From Cavia porcellus (taxonomy: Eukaryota > Chordata > Mammalia > Rodentia > Caviidae), in assembly GCF_034190915.1 (NCBI RefSeq), contig NW_026947502.1, forward strand, positions 36,176,785 to 36,240,784: DNA of 64,000 bases, given 5' to 3'. Position 1 is the first letter of the stretch. Each line of letters begins with the position of its first letter. Position numbers and translations under genes: made by a program. Below are positions 56,750 through 64,000 of the stretch, piece after piece. The notes beneath the pieces are model-generated. The model worked only from the letters and a program-made list of their open reading frames with translations. It ran no database searches and had not been told where the DNA came from.

Positions 56750-57860
56750 GTTGTTAGTTCTTTTTCCTCTATATTTAATTGCTTGTCCTTCCTGGTGGCT
56801 TCTTTCTAGTGGTGTTGTTGGGATTTTCTAACATATCTCTTCCTAAAATATTTTTGACAACATCGTTTAGGGCTGATTTGGTGATTACAAATTTTATTAG
56901 TTGTTGTTTGTCATGGAAGTACCTTATTTTTCTATTGATTTTGAAAGATAGCTTTGTGGGATACATCAGTCTGGGTTGCAGATTGTTTCAGTATTTGAAA
57001 TATTTCACTGTAAGCTTGCCTTGACTTAAAGGTTTGTGTTGAGAAGTCTGCCATGATTCTGATGAGCTTCCCTTCATAAGTGATTTGTTTCTTTCCTCCA
57101 AACACTTTTGTATTGTGTTCTTGTGCTTAAATTCTGGAATCTTAATTATTGTATACTTTAGTGTAAATTTATTTTATGTGTGGCTAATTAGAGTTGTATA
57201 TGCCTCATTTATTTGTATGTTAAGTTCTTCTATGTTTGGCAAGTTTTCTGCCATTACTTCTGTGAACCTGTTTTTCTACTGAATTTGTGCTGTGTCTTGA
57301 TTTTTCTTTGACTCCAATCAAACTTATGTTGTTTTTGGCATCATTTTGCAGCAATTGGAATGACTTCATGATTGTTTGATACTTTTAAGCAATATTTCTT
57401 TTCTTGGTAACTAATCCCAATCTTGTTTTCTATGTCTGACATTCTGTTCTCACCTGGGTTCAGTTGGGTTTATAGAATTGCAATGGACGTTTTAATCTCC
57501 TAGGTACCTGTTTGAATCTGTTTCATGGATCGCTTTTCTTTCCTACATTGGCATCAATTGTTTCTAACACTTTCTTAAGCTCCTCTATTTTTCTCATATG
57601 TATGTATTCTAGATTTATTTGGCAGGTCCTCTTTTTTTTTTTACCTGAGAGGTTGTATCTAATCTGAATTTTGTCCATAGCCTCATTCATCTGGGTTTTG
57701 TTTTCTGTTGTTGTTCTTTTTCTTCTGCTGCTATCATTTCAGAAATTTCAGGTGGATGTCTTCTGATTTCCCACGTTTTGTTTTCCTCTGGACTTGTGCT
57801 TGGTGTGCTGGAGATCTGTAGTTAATTTTGCTTCTGTGTGTTGTCACTTTCTATTTTTTA
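56750..57860 (-). pseudogene. antisense L1 ORF1 pseudogene
   Basis: On the minus strand 56966-56775 reads MYPTKLSFKINRKIRYFHDK, the ORF1 C-terminal domain. The upstream part to about 57860 holds degraded RRM and coiled-coil sequence. The N-terminal frame and several internal frames are broken. Confidence 0.75.
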
Positions 57861-58282
57861 ATTTTTATTTGCTTTTGATGTTGATATTTGTAAACTGCTC
57901 ATGTTAAAGAGCTTTATCATAGTGTCGAGACCTCCCTAAGAATTGTCTTTTCCTAAGGATGTCTTCTACATGGTTGGCTCTTTGTGTCTTTGTGTCTGTC
58001 CCAACATCCTTCCTTTCCAATGTATTGAGGATGAGTAGTTGCAATCTATTTGGGTCAACACCCAATAATCTGGTACAGGATGATAGTGATGGCTATGACC
58101 ACAGTCAATCACAGTGTTGTCATATAATGAAGAACAACAGATTACAACATATATGACATCCTTGCCAATGTAGCACAATGAGCAATAGCATTAGCATCAA
58201 GCACAGCCTAGAGACTTACAAACTGTGGTAACTATTAGTTTGGTACTTTTAACCACAGGAGCAAGAGCTATAATTATACACT

Positions 58283-58383
58283 AAATCTAGTAATATAATT
58301 ATATTACTAATTATGATATACTAATTTAATTATAATATACTAATTTAATTATATTAAATCTAGTAATATAATTATATTACTAA
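58283..58383. repeat. AT-rich repeat with two perfect 22-bp palindromes
   Basis: An identical 28-bp block occurs at 58283-58310 and 58356-58383. Each contains a perfect 22-bp palindrome (TAGTAATATAA and its complement; 58288-58309 and 58361-58382). Between them a 19-bp unit (ATATACTAATTTAATTATA type) is repeated twice. Confidence 0.85.
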
Positions 58384-58439
58384 ACATAGGGATACTAATC
58401 TAGTTGAGTGGTTTTACTCTGTGTGTGGGAGTATGAGGT

Positions 58440-58720
58440 GAAATTTAAGAGGATAGGGGATAAAGCAGAGAGATAAATGAAGAGAAATATAAAATAAGCA
58501 AGGCTTGAGAAAAAGAATGATCATCCAAGCTTTGGGAAACTGGAGAAGAGGACAGAAGAGAAAAATGAAGGGGAAAGCAGAACAATTTGAAGTGAATCAC
58601 AGACTAGAGATAATGTTCACTCATTTGAAAATATGAAAAAAAGTAAAGAAAGTTGTGGACAAGACAGGAGAGGTGAGTAAAACAATAAAATTAAAAACCA
58701 AAACAAACAAATGACAAAAA
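58440..58720 (-). repeat. purine-rich tract (L1 5' UTR pyrimidine tract in antisense)
   Basis: About 280 bp rich in A and G between ORF1 and the GC-rich 5' UTR of the antisense L1. It is the counterpart of 15735-15990 and 63480-63690. Confidence 0.55.
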
Positions 58721-59985
58721 ATCAGAAAATGGAAAATGAAACCAACAGAAAAAAAGTAGCCCCTCTGGAGTCCACTGTTCTGTGGTAGTGTTCAAGTGAG
58801 AGCCAGATCCTTGCTGGATCTGTGCTAGGTAACATCACAAAGCCTGCAGTAAGATTAGTGCTGGGTGTGGAGCTTATCTTGGCCTCTTGATGTGGAGACT
58901 GAGGCCAATCTTTAGCAAGTAACACTGTACGTCCCTTGGTGGCCTGTCCACTGCTCACCCTCTTGGTCTCTGCAGACAGACCCTCCAAGCTACTGCTAGC
59001 TTTTCATACAGTTGGGTCCATCTGATCTTTGCACAGCCTCCTCTGCTGCCCTTCCACTGGCCTGTCTCCAGCCTCTGTGCTGCTTGCTCTGTGTGTGGAG
59101 GGTTGTTACCCACTCACTTCTTCACATAGGGACAGCCCAAGGCTGTTTGGCCCACCTCAATTTGCTTTCCAGCAGGGGGAGTGCGGACTTCCCACTACTC
59201 TGCCATTCCCCCAAACTGCTTAAATTCCATGTGTGGGCCTTTCTCTCTCAAGCCACTGGTCAGGGGACAGGAAGGGTTGTGCTGTTCCACTCACTACCTT
59301 CACCAGCCCTGCTGTGATCACTAACCAAACTAACTCACTGCTTCTGCTGCCACATGAACACCAAGGAGCTTGAGCCCAAAGCTGCTCAATCTCTTTCAAT
59401 CTCCTGTACTGTGGGTGGTGGGTTTGCCAACCTCCCACTCATTGATAGGTCATAGCTCAAGGCTTCTGATATCCTGTCATTGGTATCCTCCTTTCAAGCC
59501 ACTGGTCACAGGACTGGAGAGGTCACGTTGTCTCACTCACTATCCTCATCACTACCACAACTGAGGTCCTAACCTTGTTGTCCCTAGGGGTTCCAGTTAG
59601 CTGCTCTAGCACATGATCAAAAAACAAAACAAAACAAACAAACAAACAAACAAAACCCTGAATGCCCATAGGGGAGTAAGTAGTTCTCTGATTATTTGCC
59701 CATGTGTGCAGAGAAATATGTTGCCAGGCTGCAGCATCCTCTGCTTGGAGGAAGGGCAAAAGTGGAAAGGGGTCTTATATCCCAAATCTATCCTCTGTGG
59801 CCTGTGTTAATCACACTATTTCAGTCCTTAGATGTTTTTAAAACTTCTCTTGATAATGGTCCTGCTTTCCCTGCAGGTGGGAGTCCCATCAGCAGACCTG
59901 TGGGCTGTACTGCTGTTCTGTTATGTCCAATGTCTATGTTTTATTTGATCTACAGATCTCTTATTTCAAATTGATTTTGGCGTCA
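58720..59985 (-). promoter_or_regulatory. antisense L1 5' UTR with ~246-bp repeat
   Basis: GC-richer block. TCAAGCCACTGGTCA occurs at 59248 and 59494 (246-bp spacing) with similar surroundings (CACTCACTACCTTCA versus CACTCACTATCCTCA). A third, weaker relation links CTGTGTGTGGAGGGTTGTTA (59090) to CTGTGGGTGGTGGGTTTGCC (59409). The left part, GGAGTCCACTGTTCTGTGGT, matches 63719 (GGAATCCGTCATTCTGAGGT) in the next L1. This is a third 5' UTR type. Confidence 0.6.
59618..59655. repeat. (AAAC)n / (AAAAC)n simple repeat
   Basis: A-rich tract of AAAAC and AAAC units in the antisense L1 5' UTR block. Confidence 0.9.
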
Positions 59986-60322
59986 GGATGTGTACGTCTC
60001 TCCCTTCCTTCCAATTACCTGTGTTTTTAATTGGTGTTCTCTAAGTAGCTCCAACATGGTTCCTCCTCTAGTCTATGCTGAAAGCTGAGAAGCTTTTTAA
60101 TTTGATCTCATTTGTTTATTTTTTATATCATTTCTTGTGCAACCACGTTTCTGTTCAGAAAGTCTTTGCCTACACTTACGTCTTTAAGAATACTACCTAT
60201 TTTGTCTTACCGTAGATTGCATTTCTGTTCTAATATCTAGATCTTTGGTCCATTTTTAGTTTAGTGCATGGTAAGGATATGGGTCTAGGTTCAATCTTCA
60301 GCATACAGATAGCCAGTTTTCC

Positions 60323-60663
60323 TGGCACTGTAGGGAGCAGTGCAACAGTTCCAGTGCTGCCTCCCTGGGTCCTCTCCTATGGGCACATAATGCGCCTGCC
60401 TACATTAACCATAATCCTCTCCTGCTTACGTCACAAACCCGGACGTGATGATGACCTATCAGAAACCACCCCATAGCCTCTTCCTGTCCCACCAACCTGC
60501 CCTTAGCCTATAAAGGATGTGATCACTTCCTGAATAAACGAGGCTTGATCGGATTCTCTCGACTTGCTTCAATCTCTCTTTGTCTTCCCCCTGTTTTATT
60601 TCATCCTCATTCCCCCTCCAGGTATATACCCCACAGATTGATCTGCGGGCCGGATCATGGCAC
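60323..60663 (+). mobile_element. ERVK-type solo LTR with exact 6-bp duplication
   Basis: 329 bp (60329-60657) from TGTAGGGAGCAGTGCAACAG to GGGCCGGATCA. TATAAA at 60509-60514 and AATAAA at 60533-60538 give R/U5 order on the + strand. TGGCAC flanks it on both sides (60323-60328, 60658-60663). A 6-bp duplication is typical of class II (ERVK, IAP/ETn-like) elements. No internal viral genes remain. The exact duplication suggests a relatively recent integration into L1. Confidence 0.9.
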
Positions 60664-61292
60664 TGTTTGTTAAAGAGGTTGTCTTTCATCCAGTGAACGT
60701 GTAAGGCCCCCTTTTCAAAGATGAGATAGCTGAATATGCCTGGAGTTGTTTCCACATCCTCTGTTCTGATCCATTGGTCTAAAAGTCTGGGTTTTTTTTT
60801 TTTTGTTTTTTTTGTCAATACCATGCTATTAGTATTCTGAGTTGAAGTCCAGGTTTTTAATGCCCTCTGGTAGCCCATATGGCTGAGAATTCATGGAAGA
60901 CAATGAGGAATATTCATATTATATATTCTCTAATGTCCTTGCACCATGGAACATTCATATATCTCTAGTTATCCATTTCTTTTAAATATTCCATTTTATT
61001 AAAGTATAGGTTCTCAAAGTAGTTATCATTTATCTTGGAAATCTGGTAGAATATGCTTTGATTTCATTTTTTCATTTCTAATTTCATGAATTTGAGACTT
61101 TTCTCTATTTGGTAAGATTGGCGAAGGGTTTATCTATTTTATTCTTTCAAAGAACCAACTCCTCAATTCACTGTTTGTATTTTTTTAGCCTCAATTTCAT
61201 TAATTTCTGACCTGAACTTTATCCATTCCTTTGCTGTACTAGATTTGATAGTTCTTGTTTTTCTAGGATTTCGAGGTACATTATTAGATTAT

Positions 61293-61337
61293 TCTGTCTC
61301 TGTCTCTGTCTCTGTCTCTGTCCCTGTCTCTCTCTCA
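61293..61337. repeat. (CTGTCT)n simple repeat
   Basis: Seven or so hexamer units inside the antisense L1 ORF2 remnant. Confidence 0.9.
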
Positions 61338-62289
61338 GTACTAGAATTCACAGCTATAAACTCCTTTATTAAGACTATGCTCATTGTGTCCCATAGATTC
61401 TGGTAGGTTGTACTAGCATTATCATTTGATTGTGGGACTTACTTTCTTCCTTAAGCTTTTCTGTGACCCACTGATTATTCAGAGGATATTGTTTAATTTC
61501 CATGTGTTTTCATATTTTCTGTGGTTTCCTTTACTCTTTTCTATTTTCACTATAATATGGTCTGTTAATATGCATGGAATATTTTGATTCTTTTGAACGT
61601 ATTTAAGCATGCTTTAAGGGGTTATTATTTTGTAGAAAGTTCCATGCATTGATGAGGAGAGTGTGCAATGATTTTGGATGGATCACTGTATCAACAGCTA
61701 GCAAGGCCATTTGTCTGAAGGTTCATTTTGTCTAGTTGATCTATTTGGTGCTGAAGTCCTTCATTACAACTGTATTAGTATATATCAGATTCTGTATGTC
61801 CTTTCATGCTTGTTTCACGTAGTTGGGCATGTCAGTATTTGGTGATGTATGTTTATACTTATTATATATTCCTATTAAATTATTTCTTTAATCAACTTAT
61901 ACTGATCTTTGTCTCTTCTGATTTTGTTTTCAAATCCACTTTTATCTGAAATTAAGATAGCTACTTCAAATTGTTTTCCACCTTTTGATTTTTACTCTAT
62001 GCACTTCTTTTTTAATTAATTGTGTTTCTTGTGTCTTGAATATTGTTGGCTTTTAATTCCTGACCCATTTTGCTAATCTCTGCCCTTTGATTGGAGAATT
62101 GAGACCATGCTCATTGAGAGTTATTATTGAAAGTTACTGGCTTTCTCCTGATAATTCTATTATTTTCCTGTTGCTGATTTCCTTTATCTTTTCCTTTTGA
62201 TTATTTCCTCATCTTGCTTGTTGTATTCATTGTTTTTGACTTATTGGCATTGTTAGCTTCATTATCTCTTCTAGAATATCCTTGAAACA

Positions 62290-63170
62290 TTTTTTTAAAG
62301 CTTGTTTGGTGGTTATGAATTTTTTGAAGTACTCCTTGTCACAGAAGTACCTTAATTCTCCAGCAACTTTGAAGGAAAGTGTTGCAATATATTTAAATTC
62401 AGATTGAAGGGTTCAAAATAATCGATTCACTCTAAGCCTTCTTAAACTTTAATGTTTGTGTAGATGTATCTGATTTAATTCTAGTGGCTTTATTTGTACA
62501 CATGATTTGTTTCTTTTCTCTAACAACTTTTAAGATTTTTGTTTCCATGATGAGTTTTTGATACCTTGAAAATGATAAGGAGAAATTCTCTTTTGCTCAT
62601 GGCTACCAGGGCTTCTGTATGTTTCACTTACCTATATGTTTATTTTTCCCCTATATTATGGAAGTTTTCTGTCATTATTTCTTCCAACAGTTTTTAATGC
62701 CATCTGTGTTATCTCCTGATTTTTCACTTTTTCCAGTGAGCCTTAGATTACTCTCCTTTGTGTCTCCATTGTTCGAACCATTTTTCGTGTTCTCTCATGC
62801 TTTGAGTAGCTGAGTCATCGTGTTTTCTCATGCCTTTTAGTAGCTGAGTCTTCGAAGGCAACAGTGTGTTCTAGTTCTGAAATTGTGTCTTCACAGTGTC
62901 ACTGATGCTGTTCATACTTTCAATATAAATTTTAATCTCTTGGCTATCTGACTGAAATATTTTCATGGACTCCAAATCTTTGCTAAACTGATCATTCATG
63001 TTTTCTATCATTTTGTTTATCTTAGGTAGCTTTTATTAGCATCTTTTGAATTTTCTTTGGTCATTTTGCTTATTATTTTAATTATCTGTTTAATTTTATC
63101 TTCTGTGACCCTGTTAAGTACCTCTTGATCCATCTTCTGACTCCTGTTATACTTTTAAGCAATTTGAGTA
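62290..63170 (-). pseudogene. antisense L1 ORF1 pseudogene
   Basis: The minus strand holds the ORF1 C-terminal domain (KYFKKF-like segment near 62310-62400) and a degraded coiled coil (about 62880-63160). No long frame survives. Confidence 0.6.
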
Positions 63171-63479
63171 TGAGACTAAATACTTATCCTTTGAGTTAAC
63201 TTTGGGGAATTTGGGACTTGTAGAAGCTGTTTTATTGCCTTGACTTCTCATGTTTCAACTTTGTTGTACATTTGTTTTGTGCTGAGGTGTATGGAGTCTT
63301 ATAGTGTGAAGATGTTGTTAGTATAGAGATCTTTTTGGTTAGTAGATTGTCAGTGATGTACTTTGTGTGTGGCTCACTGTAGTCATTTATCTCAGCCCCC
63401 AGGCCTTACCACCTCAGTTAATTTGGGAGGGGAGGATGCAGCACAACACTGAGTTCTCTGGAAGTGTACTCCAATATTG

Positions 63480-64000
63480 CTAAGTAAAAAGAAGAAAAGA
63501 GAAAGAGAAAAATCAAAAGTGAGAAGAGAAAAATAAAAATGATAAAAAGTAAGGAAAAATAAAGAAAAATTCTCCACATCTCAAAAACTCATGAAGACAA
63601 AAGAGGAAAGGAAGAAAAAGAAAAACAACCTAAACAAGTATCACAATATATCCTTGAAAAAAATGAAAGAAAAAAGAAATGAAATTTCTCCGTAAATTTG
63701 AATGTGTGGTTTTCTTCAGGAATCCGTCATTCTGAGGTAGTGTCAGAGTCAAACCACTAACTACCCTGATCATTCTGGTAGCTTAAAAAGGCATTCAGAT
63801 TCCAGGTCCGGGCTGAATGCAGGCACTAGCAGGCATTGGAGTAGGGTGATGACATGAATACCATGACTTTTAAATGCAGAAGCAATGCAGGTTGGATGAC
63901 CTCTGGCCATAGGCTGAGCCCTGTGTTGTTTACCTCCATCCCACTCCCTGACCATGGCTGTCTCCCATGGCCATATCATAACTAGTCACTGTGAGAATGT
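63480..64000 (-). promoter_or_regulatory. antisense L1 5' UTR with purine-rich tract (incomplete)
   Basis: 63480-63690 is purine-rich on the + strand (pyrimidine-rich in L1 sense). 63700-64000 matches the 58740-58810 part of the neighbouring L1 5' UTR. The element continues beyond the window. Confidence 0.55.

Larger units (their letters stand above)
55823..59985 (-). mobile_element. antisense L1, 5' half (endonuclease, ORF1, 5' UTR)
   Basis: Continues the element of 47151-52339. 55830-56110 and 56481-56640 encode, on the minus strand, endonuclease ([40 protein letters not shown]). ORF1 follows at about 56750-57860, and the 5' UTR reaches to about 59985. The total length of the two halves without insertions is compatible with one full-length L1. 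The left and right target duplications could not be matched by eye. Confidence 0.8.
59986..64000 (-). mobile_element. second antisense L1, internally deleted, running off the window
   Basis: Minus-strand order from the window end: 5' UTR (from 64000), ORF1 (about 62290-63170), ORF2 endonuclease and linker (about 61010-62200), then directly ORF2 after the reverse transcriptase (60660-60860, reading LLDQWIRTEDVETTPGIFSY) and C-terminal parts to about 60080. The central reverse transcriptase core (about 2 kb) is missing. The left boundary next to the previous L1's 5' UTR is uncertain. Confidence 0.78.

Overview
This is a window of mammalian nuclear DNA, almost certainly from a rodent. It combines a 7SL-derived B1-type SINE with many copies of a tRNA-Ala-derived, ID-like SINE, MaLR-type LTRs and several L1 lineages. 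I cannot name the species from sequence alone. The only cellular gene is the 3' end of KCNN2 (SK2, the small-conductance Ca2+-activated K+ channel) on the + strand: intron (1-5936), a 70-bp penultimate coding exon (5937-6006), the last intron (6007-8220), the terminal coding exon (8221-8508) and a short 3' UTR with an AATAAA at 8801. Everything after about 8.83 kb looks like gene-free intergenic DNA built from layered transposon insertions.

Region by region: 9-14 kb is mostly unclassified sequence with a MIR and an antisense L1 tail. From 14 to 23 kb there are overlapping decayed L1 pieces, with tRNA-SINEs inserted. At 23.8-24.2 kb there is a MaLR solo LTR. From 24376 to 31209 there is a complete L1, bounded by a perfect 15-bp target-site duplication. 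It has a dimeric-repeat 5' UTR promoter, an ORF1 with one frameshift near its N-terminus, a full-length ORF2 frame broken by only three stop codons, and a 3' UTR made of degenerate ~150-bp repeats. From 31 to 47 kb there are scattered SINEs (B1, MIR, ID-like), an old L1 carrying two oppositely oriented mariner fragments, simple repeats and unclassified DNA.

From 47.15 to about 59.98 kb lies one antisense L1 that was hit repeatedly. Insertions include a MaLR LTR at 49577, an LTR-like element with a tRNA-SINE inside it at 50408, a small permuted duplication at 51441, and a sense-strand L1 at 52340-55808. That sense L1 has classic ~180-bp 5' UTR monomers but no 3' half and no poly(A). A further MaLR LTR sits at 56115. 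From about 60 kb to the window end there is another antisense L1 with an internal deletion, carrying an ERVK-like solo LTR with an exact 6-bp target duplication.

I did not find a new gene system. The points most worth following up are the unrelated L1 promoter types in one locus, the 3'-truncated L1 that looks internally primed, and the permuted duplication next to it.
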